Assembly (NCBI GenBank): GCA_905160935.1
Contig: CAJHZI010000767.1
Coordinates: 62,001 to 126,000, forward strand
DNA length: 64,000 bases
Direction of reading: 5' to 3'
DNA from: Enchytraeus crypticus
Taxonomy: Eukaryota > Annelida > Clitellata > Enchytraeida > Enchytraeidae
In this document: piece after piece, positions 12,474 through 24,700 of the stretch
How positions within the stretch are numbered: the first letter of the stretch is position 1
Layout of the letters: each line of letters begins with the position of its first letter
The notes under the pieces: model-generated
Databases searched by the model: none
What the model was told of the DNA's origin: nothing
Seen by the model: the letters and a program-made list of their open reading frames with translations, nothing else
Position numbers and translations under genes: made by a program

Positions 12474-12575
12474 TCTAAAATCTTATTAGAAATATTAAAT
12501 AATCGTATTCAGTCAAAATCAGATGTAATACTGAGTAACTCACAGTCGATTGACTGGCATTTTGTGGCACGTCAC
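12474..12575 (+). mobile_element. RTE-like LINE reverse-transcriptase fragment
   Basis: Reads SKILLEILNNRIQSKSDVI then LSNSQSIDW. This matches the RT block (KILLKIVNNRIQSKAEMIL) of the copy at 48937-50295. It is too short to be more than a fossil. Confidence 0.65.
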
Positions 12576-12579
12576 ATTT

Positions 12580-13195
12580 GATACTTCATCTCTGAAAGAT
12601 TTTATTAAAGAATTAATTAAAAAGTAAAATCACATGTTTTTCATTTATTCCTTGGACATATTGGCCGTATTAGGATTACAGTTATGTTGTGCTAGGGTTA
12701 TTAGCTTGAATGTTATATTTGTTTTACTCACAACCGATATTAATTTGTGAATTGAGATTTGTTTAACGTATAATTACTTAAGTAGTAGAACAAGTCTTAG
12801 ATTATTAGATTAGAGACAAAAATGGAGGTCCTGTAAGATAACGAAAATAGCAAGCTTATTTGTGTAAAGGAAACTATCAATACCATTGACACTTTCGTTA
12901 ATTGGCAACTAGCATACTCTTCGATGTAGGTTAAAAAGACAAACATATATTTTCAAACTAACGTAAATGTATATTAACATTGACTAGCATTTTATTTGAG
13001 CAAACTATCAAAATTAGCAAATTAACACACGCGTAGTAAATGCCAACTTTTCAAAGCTAAAAATTCTTATCTTCAGTAGCTAAATTTCTAAAGTGCTGGA
13101 AAAACTACAAAAATTGACGAAGAATATCATTAACTATGGAGCAACAGAGGCCGACAGTTGCAACAGTTTTATGATCGTGCATATATTTAGTGCTG
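12580..13195. other. Spacer
   Basis: Nothing recognised. Confidence 0.35.
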
Positions 13196-13201
13196 AGGTT
13201 A

Positions 13202-13310
13202 TTGATTAGGGCTGTTGATTAGGGCCGTTGATTAGGGCGCTTGATGAGGGCTGTTGATTTGGGCTATTGATTTGGGCTGTAGGTGAGGTTAATTGATTGG
13301 GGCTGTTGTC
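13202..13310. repeat. 13-bp minisatellite (ttgattagggctg)
   Basis: Eight to nine units of ttgattagggctg with one or two changes each, G-rich on the plus strand. Confidence 0.85.
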
Positions 13311-13516
13311 CAAACTCTATCCATGGGCAGGCAAGGCCCGCTTTCGATGATAATGGTTTCTGTACACTGAAATAGAAGTCTCAGCTATCTCAGAGGTTTA
13401 TCTAAGCCCTTTATACATGTATTTCAAAAGCACTTCGTCACCAGTATATTTGACTTCTCGCTCTCATCTTACTTTATCGGAAGTAGAGCTCAACGTTGAA
13501 TAATTAAACATAACCG

Positions 13517-13765
13517 TCGACCTCTCTATCAGGCGGTGATGTCGACCTCTCTATCAGGCGGTGATGTCGACCTCTCTATCATGCGGTGGTGTCGACCTCT
13601 CTATCAGGTGGTGGTGTCGACCGCTGTATCAGGCGGTGGAGTCGACCTCTCTATCGGGCGGTGGTGTCGACCTCTCTATTAGGCGATGGTGTCGACCTCT
13701 TTATCAGGAGGTGGTGTCGACCTCTCTATCAGGCGGTGGTGTCGACCTCTCTATCAGGCAGGCGG
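13517..13765. repeat. 25-bp GC-rich minisatellite, about 10 units
   Basis: The unit gtcgacctctctatcaggcg followed by gtgat/gtggt repeats head to tail, with GTCGAC at the start of nearly every unit. It is clearly GC-richer than its surroundings. Because 25 is not a multiple of 3, every frame is open across several units, which creates spurious ORFs. Confidence 0.95.
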
Positions 13766-13769
13766 CAGT

Positions 13770-15300
13770 GAGGCGGCGGTGCGGCTGCATATGCGTTAGG
13801 ATCTGATCAGAGGGAATCCAACCAACACCATCCTAATAAACAACAAGGTATTGTGAAAGTGTGTCCCGAATTCTGACAAAGTTTCTGGATATTTCTGGCA
13901 GTATTTTATTGCCATTCTGAGTACAATCGAATCTCTAACAGCTCCCTTAGTATTCTTTCGATATGATCTCTACAGGAGGAAGCCAACTTGCATTCAGATT
14001 TGCCGCTAATAGTGCAACGAAACTGTATGATATTACCCCTAGTCAGGGTTTGTTTTGATCATAGTTACAGGCGATTACGATTTTCTAGTACGATATGTTG
14101 ACATCGTCTATTCAACTGGGTTTAATCAGAAGCATCGATGGTTAAGTGATATAGATGATAGGCTTTAGATCATGGGTTCGGGGTACAATTTTGGATTGAG
14201 TCACTTTATATTATAAAGTTTTACTCAATTTTCGTAATTTCATAGGAAATAGTTAGGGTAAGGGTTTTGGGTTAGGTTTAGGGATAGTTATTTTTTAGGA
14301 ATAATTGGTTAGGAATAATTGTTAGGAATAATTAGATAAGAATAAAACCCTGCCAGGTGGGGCAATAGCACAAACTGCTGTTGCGCTATTAACCGCAAGG
14401 GCAGGCAGTCCTATAGCAGGTTAGCTGTAACAGTTTCACAGGTCTCCACAGCCTTCAGTCACAAGCTAGGATGCAGCTTCAAAAGGATGAAAGGAGAAAT
14501 CATTCTCTACAGTTTGTTCAGTGGCGCACCTAAACGCATTCTAACTTGTCGCTTCGCAGATATTTGCTTCCTTTTCGTAACGCAGGTATGATGCTAATAG
14601 TACATAATAGTAAGATTAGTGCGGATAATAATATTATTTTTGTAATAATAATAAAAAAGGAGAATATAATATAAAAAATAATAATTCTGAGAATAATTTG
14701 TAAAGAGCAGTAATAAATTTTACTAGTAATAGTAGTATTTATATTAAATGTTAAAGCTCATTTCATCAGCTACGGAAGATTTCACACGGAATTATATTTA
14801 TAGTACACTTAATTCTGACCCACACCATGCTATTGATCCCCATTATAGTTTAGATGGTTACGTTGATAAGTTATCAATAAAACATGAAGCAATTTATACA
14901 AATACAAATGCACCTGATAGGGTGCACTGAATATGCCGCATTATGCTCTAGTACAGTGCCTACACTTTCTGTAATTGTATGCATTATTATGATATTCAAC
15001 TGTTGATGAAACACTTAAGGTCTATGCTGTTATAGAGCTTTAATATTACTACTCATTGATTTTAGTCAAGTGAGAATTTAGGAACTGAGAAATTAAGAAA
15101 TGAGAAAGCCAAACTTTCTCATTTCTTAATTAAGCTATTATCAGTAACAAGTTATGTGGCTTTATGAATTGGTTTTTAAAATTAATTTCTTCTCTTGCTA
15201 TATGGGTTCTTGAAAACGAGTGTAGTAAGAAGTCTGATGCATACTAATTCATGATAGATGGAATAAATATTTTATTCCTTTTATTATAATGAGTATTTTA
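13770..15300. other. Spacer with degenerate TTAGGG-like patch
   Basis: At 14251-14285 there is a short patch of agttagggtaagggttttgg type, reminiscent of telomeric repeats but degenerate. An 18-bp inverted repeat lies at 15091-15131. No gene is recognised. Confidence 0.4.
15091..15131. repeat. Perfect 18-bp inverted repeat, 5-nt loop
   Basis: Arms 15091-15108 and 15114-15131 are exact reverse complements (aattaagaaatgagaaag), with loop ccaaa. It can form a hairpin in DNA or RNA. Confidence 0.9.
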
Positions 15301-15305
15301 TTCGT

Positions 15306-15520
15306 GTTGTGACCGGGTTCCTGAAGAAAAGACCATCCGTTAACTGCACGTGTCGTAGAAGGCAACTAAGAATTAAGATCCAAGCCAACGTCAGAAAAGG
15401 CATTCATTTATGACTGTCGCGTCTAAGCTCAAGAAATTGCTACAAAATTTTCTAAAACGAATGGAAAAGTTTACAGATCCCGACCACAGCTAAACTGGCC
15501 TTTAAGTTAAGATGACGATC
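15306..15520 (+). mobile_element. SINE-like repeat family B, diverged copy
   Basis: Carries the family order (gaccgggttcctgaagaaa, cgtgtcgtagaaggcaacta, agatcccgac, taaactggcct). It ends about 28 bp before the ATG of the DEG/ENaC gene, so it may contribute to the 5' untranslated region or lie just upstream of an exon. Confidence 0.6.
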
Positions 15521-15548
15521 TGATATTGGGTACTTGTATTTCTAGGCA

Positions 15549-15708
15549 ATGTCTCAGAATTTAGCGGATGCCTACTGCTACAAGCTCCCGGCATATCGCC
15601 TGGAGAATTCCTTGTGCATGTTCAAGATCATATCAGTGAAAGATTTAGCGGAAGGATGTGTCCAAGAAACCACGGTCCATGGAGTTCCTAATCTCTTCTA
15701 CGCCAAAG
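15549..15708 (+). CDS. DEG/ENaC exon 1: cytoplasmic N-terminus with HG motif
   Basis: Encodes 53 residues ending in SVKDLAEGCVQETTVHGVPN and FYAKG. The pattern of an acidic/hydrophobic stretch, then T-x-HG-(V/I), is the conserved cytoplasmic gating segment of DEG/ENaC channels. The donor is G|gttcga (weak at +3), phase 1, which joins perfectly to the 2-nt overhang at 19064 to make a Gly codon. An in-frame TAG lies at 15543-15545, just before the ATG, and is also the end of a possible acceptor (tctag). This may therefore be the first coding exon or an internal one; the ATG at 15549 is a provisional choice. Confidence 0.75.
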
Positions 15709-18700
15709 GTTCGATACGAGTTATTATAGAAATTTTATATTAATTGATCTCTTTATTTCAAAATAATTTTACATGTTTGTCGCTAATTGAAATATGATGA
15801 TAAATATGAAAGTGTATTTACTTTGTGATAAATATGAAATTGTATTTACTTTGTGATAAATATGAAATTGTATTTACTTTGTGGAATTTCATCTAAATTT
15901 AAGCTTTGTAACCACATGGGAATTTAAACCATGAAAACTATCTCATGTGTACTAGGCGTTTTCGAGCTATAGATGTCATTTCAAAACATATGATCTCAGT
16001 ATACTGGGTTTATTTGAGAAAAACTTTATTTGTTAATCAATAATAATAGTCAGTAAGCATGGAACTAAAAACTAAAAAAAGTGTTATGACATTTCTTTAA
16101 AGATCATTTGTCCAGGCAATATTATACGGAAATAATAATAAAATACAAAGAGAAACAATAAAATAATAATAATAGAAATAATACAACAAATAATAGTAGA
16201 AATATTAATAGAAACAATAATATAAATAATCATCGAAGGAATCTCATAATTATAATTTCAATTTCAGAATTCATAATACAAAAGTGAATGATTGATCAAC
16301 CTGTGTTAATTTTCTAAACAATAAATAACGTAACTAATATATAGAAGCATATAAAAATTTAAGATTAGCAACCTTCTTAGGCCAGCGGTTCTCACCCTCT
16401 GTGCCATGGCACCCAGGAATACCACACTAACTAGGCGCGGTACCACGGTGCATCTGTCATATTGACAGAAACTTTCTGTTATATCCATATCAATTATGGA
16501 AACGAAAACCTCTTGTTGTGACAACCAAAAGTTCGTGTCAACTTCTTGATCTTCTTTGCCAAATAAACATAGCAATGTCCAGTACAATTTATGAGCATGC
16601 GTGTTTGGCAAAAAAGAAACTCGTAAATATGTTTGATGCAGTTTGCGCGATTACTGGCAAACAATTGACTGAAAGCAATAAAGATTAATTGTGAAAGGTG
16701 ACATTAACGGCAGTTTACAAGAAAATGATAGCAATTTACTCTCAGCAGCCGAAAAACTATTGAAGTTCAAATCTAAAAGGAATCTATAGCAGCATGACAT
16801 TCAATCAACTGACTCGGTGGCAATTTTTCTCGAGTTATTTATAGCAGATCCTGGCGGTATCGTTTTGAGGTACAGTGTAGTACAACATCTTAACACACTG
16901 AATGAAAAGCTGTAGCAGTACTTTCCTTCACTCGATACATCAAAATATGTCAGGACCAGGAGCCATTTCTGTCAAAAGTTTTATCTGTCGGAACTAACCT
17001 TTCATGAGAAAGAACAGTTGATTAAAATTGTAGCAGATCCTATAATAAAAATGCGCTTCGGTGAAATTACTCTGCCTGAGCTTTGTATTGCTATTGAAGG
17101 AGAATAAGCAGAATTGTCATCAAAAGATGCGGATATATTGCTCCATTTCTTAATAAATTACTCGTCTTAATTAGGATTTTTCCTTAAGATTGCAACCAAA
17201 ACGAAGTGTGGTGGGCGCTTGCTATCATTGGATGATGGTCTACGTGTGACTGTACTCGATTCTATCTCCAATCGAGAATACATCGAATAAAATGCAAGGT
17301 CAACCTTCTCACTAGTCGTCGTATCTTTCAAAGCGTAAGACTGTAGCTCTGTTTTGAAATGATTGTGCTGCAATATTAATGTTTTATAAATTTAAAAATG
17401 TAGTCTGAAATTGTTTTTTTATCTAATTTCTTAAGCTAAGCAAAGACTACTACACTGTAGGTACTTGGGACAAAGCTTCGGACTCGCCTGATTGTGATAT
17501 TTAATGCAGGGGTGTCAAGTATTGTCATGTAATACACTGGGGTATCACGGTATGGAAAAGGTTGGGAACCCCTATCGTAGACGAATCGTTGAATATAAAA
17601 CTACAAATTTCATAACTATTCTAATTGGTAAATTAGAATAGTTTTCAAGCTATATTGTATAGTCTCAGTGAGATATTATACCACCTCTACTGGAAATTTC
17701 AACACAATTGAACTCTTCTCAAAGCAGTCAGGATCGTCCCTCTCGTCTTATAAATTGCAAATTTTTTCCGACTATTCAACTTATAGAATATTTCAAAAAT
17801 ATATACAAATTTGATTAATTTTAAGTCTAATTTCCGTCCATCTATGATCTGCCACAGATATCAACCACAAACACCTCAGTACATCAGAGGTACCCCGATA
17901 TCTGGAGTGTTCAGGAGTCATTCACAATTTCCTCAAACCTTCTCTACTAAATAGAGATCGTCGTAATTCACGATATAGACTAATGACAGTTGACAGCTCT
18001 TAAAATAGATTTACTAACGTATTTAAATGTATTAACAAGTCATAGTTATAGTTGGACTGATTTCTCTCATTTAGATATACTCATGACTTGCAAGACTCGA
18101 TAAATAAATGACAAAAATCATTTTGTTAGTAAGGTGATTAAGTAATAAGCGAAATATATAACATTAAGTTTTATGTCAATATAGTTAATATGCACAAAAC
18201 TAGCTTGAAATATTAATTTTATTTATATTTTAATATATAGTGTTCTTTTGCGTGTCTGTGTATTTTGAACACAATCTGTATTTAATGGCATGATCTCTAT
18301 TTGACTAAACTCGACTTTTAATGGCAAAGTTTTTGTCGATAACTAATCAAGCTTACGTTGGTAAATATTTTCTGCCGATAAATCTCCAAAATCGTTCCGT
18401 GAAGGCTGAAAGCTTATCTTTTGTGTTGATGCATTATGTGTGCTAAGTTTTGCTGGCAAGCAGGAGTCAAAGCGTTCAATAGTTTTACGCGTCCGGTGAA
18501 TTCTTCAAACAATGAACAAAGTCAGTTAGCTTGCGGTCAATACGCGTTCTCGGTTTGCTTTTAGCAGGAAGCACTTCTAGATTATTAAAAACTTCTTAGC
18601 TGCTGTTGGATAGAGAGTCAACAAATCTTGACACTTTCCATACAAAAATACTACGCTTATTTCTTTATACTTCAAACATTTTACATAATAACCGAGAGAC

Positions 18701-21700
18701 ACAATATCTATGTTAAATAGATAAATGTTCAATTTTAAATATTCAAATAAGGAGCAGGAAGAGGGATAGGTTATAATTAGAGTTTATTTCAATAGGTCAT
18801 ATGAACCGTTAACATTTTATTTAGTATTTAAGCTTGTGCCTCACGTTAAATATCCTTTTATATCGTAGACGAATGGTTCACATTTCTTGCTAATTGCAAC
18901 AACGATTTTGATCTAGGACATGGTTGATTAAAAAGTAATAGAGCCATCAATTCATTGACATTTTCGCAATATATAAATGTGGAATTGTAGTATATGTATA
19001 GAGAGGGGAAGGATGTTGATTCAGCTTTATTCCAAAGCTATGGTACATTGTCCTATTAACCAGGGACCATAAAGAAAGTCTTATGGGTCGCTGTGCTGCT
19101 GGCAGCTCTATGCATCTTCTGCTACAACTTCTACGGCATAACGGCAAACTACTTCAGCTACCCAGTGAAAGTCAGTGTTCAGATAGAGCGCAAGCGAAGC
19201 TTGAACTTTCCTGCCGTTACTATTTGCAACATGAGTCCAATACGAGCTTCGGAATTGAAAAAGTTAATGGCGGGAGGATCTCGTACGAAACTAAAACTAT
19301 CTCCGGCAGTTAACTCAGCAAATAATATAAAACAAGGCGCTTCCGAAGCAAAGTCAAAGCGTGATGTGCAAGGCATTGAGCAGACTCATGAGATTATTTT
19401 CAGAAAAGATTCCAACCAAATTAAAGACTTCAATGGTAACAAAGATGATTTTATTTTGAATGAAGTGAAGAATATAAGGGATGACTCGGTGGAATCAATC
19501 AATCAGTGGAATTCCGATTTAAAGTCTTTAGTTAATGACATGGAATTGAAATCAGACGAGCATTTAAGGGAATCAAGATCATCGGACCTTGGTGAAAAGT
19601 TCGTGTTAGAATATAGTATCCAGAGTGATGAAGTGGTAACAGAGAGTATGGATGATTTAACCTCTTCTCTCCATATGGATGAGTCGAAATCTAATGCAAA
19701 TGGAAAGTATTATTCATCAGATGTAATTCATAACATACTTGAGTCCGACTCACAGTTATCGAATCGAATTTTAGAAAGTCAATCTGCGAGATATTTGCCA
19801 GATGGGAAACTGATAAATACTCCCAATAATTTGCTGAGTGATTATGAAGAAGTAACTGACGCTAATGGAGATGCTGACGACGGCATTTATCTTGATGAAG
19901 CTGCTGTAACTGCAGACGATAATAAATATTACTATAGTTATGGCAGTGTTGTTCAAGGAGATTCAAGTGGCTTTGCAAGGAATCGTTCAGAATCAGAGAG
20001 AGAAAATGATAAGGACAATTCAGAAGGTGTACTGGGAGAACTGATTAATCAGGAAAAGAAATTAAGGAGAAGCAAGAGATCCTACAGACGGTACAAGCGT
20101 AGCAGCACTGGTGAGTGAATATGTTCTCTTTCCCTCAAGCATATTGTCAAATGGCAGATCCTAAAAATATAAGGAGCATATAAAGAAAAATAAGAAGTGG
20201 TAACTAACACGTGCGGTATGTCATGTCACTGAACGAAAAATATTATTTATTTCTACACTGTGTACGCTCTGAATCTTTAACCACATCACGACAGGTCAAT
20301 TTATTTTCCTGAAATAATTTCTATTAATGCATCTTACTGTATCATCTTAATTATAAAAATCGGCCTATAATGTATTATTCTCTTATTAATAATCTGTTAT
20401 AGTAGTTTCTACGAAACAAACAAACTTTTCACTTATTCCATTCTCACATTTTTCAGATCCACTGGCATAATTTTACTCATATTAGTAAACAATAATGCAA
20501 GTATATTGTACATAGCAAAACCACCTGTGATAAAAGCTAGTAAAGCTATGGTTAACGTCAGTTTTCTCACTCGAAAGCGATGTCAGTGACGGGCCCAGGA
20601 TAAACGTAAGCGGCTACTATTCAGCTCGACGTGTGATGGTTTTAAGTGCCTATCGCTGGATGAAAACACCTGATAAGACTACAAGAGATTTTTGAAAAAT
20701 AATGAGATTTTTAAAACAAACCTTCCTAAGTGCAACAGTTCGGAGAAACGCTTTCACTAGTTTTTATCACAAGTGATACTTTAAGGTACTGGCTAAGATG
20801 CACTATACAGCTATACAGCTCATTCAGTTTTACTTATTCTTCAATGCATTCAGCTTTCTATAGATTTTGGATTCGATCTTATAAACCAATTCAAAATCTG
20901 CATAGATTACTATATCGACCAAAGCAGTGCACTAATGGTGTTGTTCATATTGTTTGAAACAATGGCACAATGTTTAAAGACTAAAATATTGTTCAAAGTT
21001 TCATTTTAGGAAGTTTTTAGTGCTGTGATTCTATACATATAAGCTCATCAGTTATAACATACATACAATGACAACACTATAACAATAGCGAAATAAAAAC
21101 ATATAAAATCATCATCTGCATCATCTTCCCTTGAATCACAGTATAGCTAGGTTAGGGATACGAATAGACCTTCTGCACTTCACTCTGTCTCATACCATAT
21201 CATCAGTCAATCCCCTATTTTGTATATCTCTCTTAATTACCGCATCCCACGTAAGTTGTGGTTTACATCTGTCTCTAACTTAACTTCCATCTCACCGCTC
21301 TAAACTCTCCTCTCTGCATCCTTCTTTGCCTTTCTCACTATATGCTTATATATGCTTATATGTGCTCACATATGCTTATATCTGCTTATATATGCTCATA
21401 TATGCTTAAATATACTTATATATGCTTATATATGCTCATATATGCTTATATATGCCTATATATGCTCATATATGCTTATATATGCTTGTATATGCTCATA
21501 TATGCTTATATATACTTATATATGCTTATATGTGCTTATACTAGCTCAATCCCAACTGCAACAACCCTTCCCTAATCCCCTCAAAAACAAAAATTCATTC
21601 TCACATATTCATTTTTCATTCTATCCGTTGTAGTTTTACCGCACATTAGACGCAACGTTCTCATCTCTTCCATATGATAATATGGAAGAGATAAAGGGAT

Positions 21701-24700
21701 GAAATCTTTGCTTCTTTACCTTTTTTTTGCCCATCATTCAGCACAAAACATCATTACTGGCCCAACCACCGAATTATAGAATCAATTATCTATAATTCGT
21801 AATAATATATAATTATTAATAATAAACAATATATTAATAAATAATAAATAAAATAAATAATAAATTCGTTTTGTAGCAAATTTCTGGAGTCTAGGCGCTC
21901 ACAACCGGATGGTCATTCTGGCGTTTGTTTGGATCTTACTGTTTTGTCGCCTTTTACGACACATACAGTCCACGGTTGGTTAGTTATTCAGCAATACGGA
22001 CACAACACTGATAACAACATGATGCATGCAATACTGCCAGTACAAAAAGTAAACAGAATTCTTGCAAACATTAAAGCAGGGTAATACCAGGTACTGAGGC
22101 AAAGAAGTCCTCGTACAATATAGAGCAAATTTAGACTTTCTTATTCGTTAAAGGTATCCAACGACCTTAAAACTAAACATATATTTATTTATTATATTTA
22201 TTTCTTCTTATATTTTATCTCAATCGTAAAAAAGTAATAGCGCAGTAGGCCTGCATTGCTATTAGATAAAATTATACTACAGCTTTTATTCCTTGACAAC
22301 TGGTCTGAGATTTGAATAAGTTCTCGTGTTTTTAAATCTTGTGTTTTACTGATGGAATGTATAATATCCTACATCGCTGTTGTTCCTTCAACTTATTCTT
22401 TCATTTCTAGATGCGTACTGTCAAAGTGGGTACACCTATTTTCGAGGGGAATGCTATCTGGTACTAAATTTTGTGACGGATACGCAGTCAAAATCAAATA
22501 TCAACTGTGTCAATTGGTTGGAAGGAGATATGGCAACAATTCAAGATCAGGAACAAAATGATTTTATCAATTCACTGATGCACGTATAATATTTCTATCT
22601 CTGATTCTGTCACTTCCTGTTCACTTTCTTCCTTTTCAATGTCATGCATATAGATATTATGAGAACAAGTAACTGATTCAATTTAAAAACTAATGCAATA
22701 GTAATAATAATAAATTTTTTTATTTTAATAATTAATGATATAGACAGACATTGCCGAGCAAGTCGGCGAAAAGCGAGAGATCTCTCTTCTTTGGCTAAGG
22801 CTTTCAATGCTGAGGCTTTGCAAAGATTTAATGCAGTCATTCAACCATTCCTTCAATAAGCTGAATGACCTCGAGTAGCCGGACGGCGATTTTTAACAAA
22901 CCTTGGGTAGTTTACATAAATGATTTTAAAAATTAAAATACTAAAATAATGCAGCAATAAGTTTGTAAATATTTCTTTTTGTGGTTTCTTTAGACAACCG
23001 TACGAGGTAGATGTGTTTTGGATTGGCTTATACCTGGACGTGATAGGAGATAACTCCAGTGCTCGCTGGTTGAACGGCGATCCTGTCAATTACACGGATT
23101 GGGAAAGCGGCTTCCCGGCTGGAATAGATCACTGCGTTGTTTTCTTCAAGGACCGAGGATGGGAAGACGATGACTGCTCTCATTCCCATTATCCCATCTG
23201 TAAAGTGCAAGGTAAAACTACAAAACACTGCGTAGCACATTCGTTTCAAACTCTAGTCTCAGGCGACTGAATTCTATTAAATTTATTAAGAACACCAAAA
23301 ATGGTCATAGAACCCTATAGAGTTCACAAACGCAACATACAAACAAGCAAATGCAACAGGAAAAACACAAGTTAAATGTAAACTATGGTGAACTTAAAAG
23401 AGAAATACAAGAAAAATAATGATAATAGACTCAATTGACTTCCGGTTCTAATCTCATTATTTTCTTATCGCTCACCGATGTTGATTTCTCAGAACGAAGC
23501 TTTACTTTCTCTTAACAAGTGAGTTCATTAGATATCCGACAATTATTATTGTACAATGAATAGGATAATTAGTTAAATATATTTACTTCATATACGTGTA
23601 GATATGTTTAACTCTGTACAGTTGAGTATAACTTGATATATTACATGTAGCAGATGACAATCAGAGATATAGAGTTCCAGCTATATTTTACATTCATATA
23701 ATATCGTGGTCCATACCATAGGTTTTCACTATTTGTATCTTTCTATCCTTATTGGGGTACTTACTATTGTTGACAATCTGCAAATCGGCGCTTATAAGAT
23801 ATTATCGATAGTTTCAACTTACTTATCTGAATCTCTTTGCGCCATATCTAACACTTTAAATTTAGTGGAGTGGATGTGTAGAATTCGTAAAACTACTAAG
23901 TACTAAGATTCCTTTCATCACATTTATTTCTATGACATTATCATCACAATGGCGAATAAACAGTCAATTTTACTAAAATAATATATGTTCGATTATTTGA
24001 TTGTAATGTTGCAGCCAAATATCCAACAACGGCTATTTCACAGACTACGGACATTTCTTCAACGACTGAGACAGTCTTTAGCACTCAAGTTGAATCAACA
24101 ACTATCGAAGCTACTAAGCTACGAACGGATCCAACTAAGAATGGGGTTCCACTTCAACCTTTCATGTCTACGGAGTCATCAACCCATACCAGCACAGGTA
24201 CGTCTACGACTAATACTGATACAATTCAACTTACTAGCGCAATTGTAACAGATTACGTTAAAATATCTTTACCAGCAAGCACAACGAATATCGAGCCAAG
24301 CACATTCTTTAAGGACAGATCTACTTCGGAAGCTTATGAGGCTTTGTTTATCACCACGTTTTCTTCCCAAGCAATTCAAGAAATAAGCACAACCGCTTCA
24401 TTAAGCACGATGACTACGGATAATGACGAGAATCCGTTGTCAGTTATGTCAACAGAATATCAAACACCAGTGTTACAAGGGATTTCTTCGTCGGAAACAA
24501 CTATAATTCCACCAACAACGTCTGAAGTAACGACGAATTTAATTCCAACAACGAAGACTAGCGATATAGGAACTACAATATTGCTGACCACAATTGATAT
24601 ACGAAGTTCTCAGCCAATTACATCAACACCAAATCTTGAAACTTTGCCATTCTCCAGCACTACAAATATAAACGTACGAACACCACAAAATATTTCGTCA

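Larger units (their letters stand above)
21115..22010 (-). mobile_element. SINE-like family B copy split by a nested insertion
   Basis: The 3' half (minus strand) lies at 21115-21236 and the 5' half at about 21862-22010. Together they follow the family order seen at 9010-9395. The break comes within the cctattt...attcg region, and about 625 bp of foreign sequence, including a tandem array, separates the halves. Confidence 0.65.
20111..22410. other. DEG/ENaC intron 2
   Basis: Holds a SINE A fragment (about 20535-20600), an interrupted SINE B copy with a nested insertion (21115-22010), a 10-bp tandem array and a hairpin. No coding sequence is recognised. Confidence 0.6.

Noticed and set aside
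13561..13806. Overlapping repetitive ORFs (SLSGGGVDL type)
   Set aside because: Produced by the 25-bp minisatellite, which is open in every frame; no start or splice context supports coding.
14251..14285. Telomeric repeat
   Set aside because: Short, degenerate and single; not a TTAGGG array.
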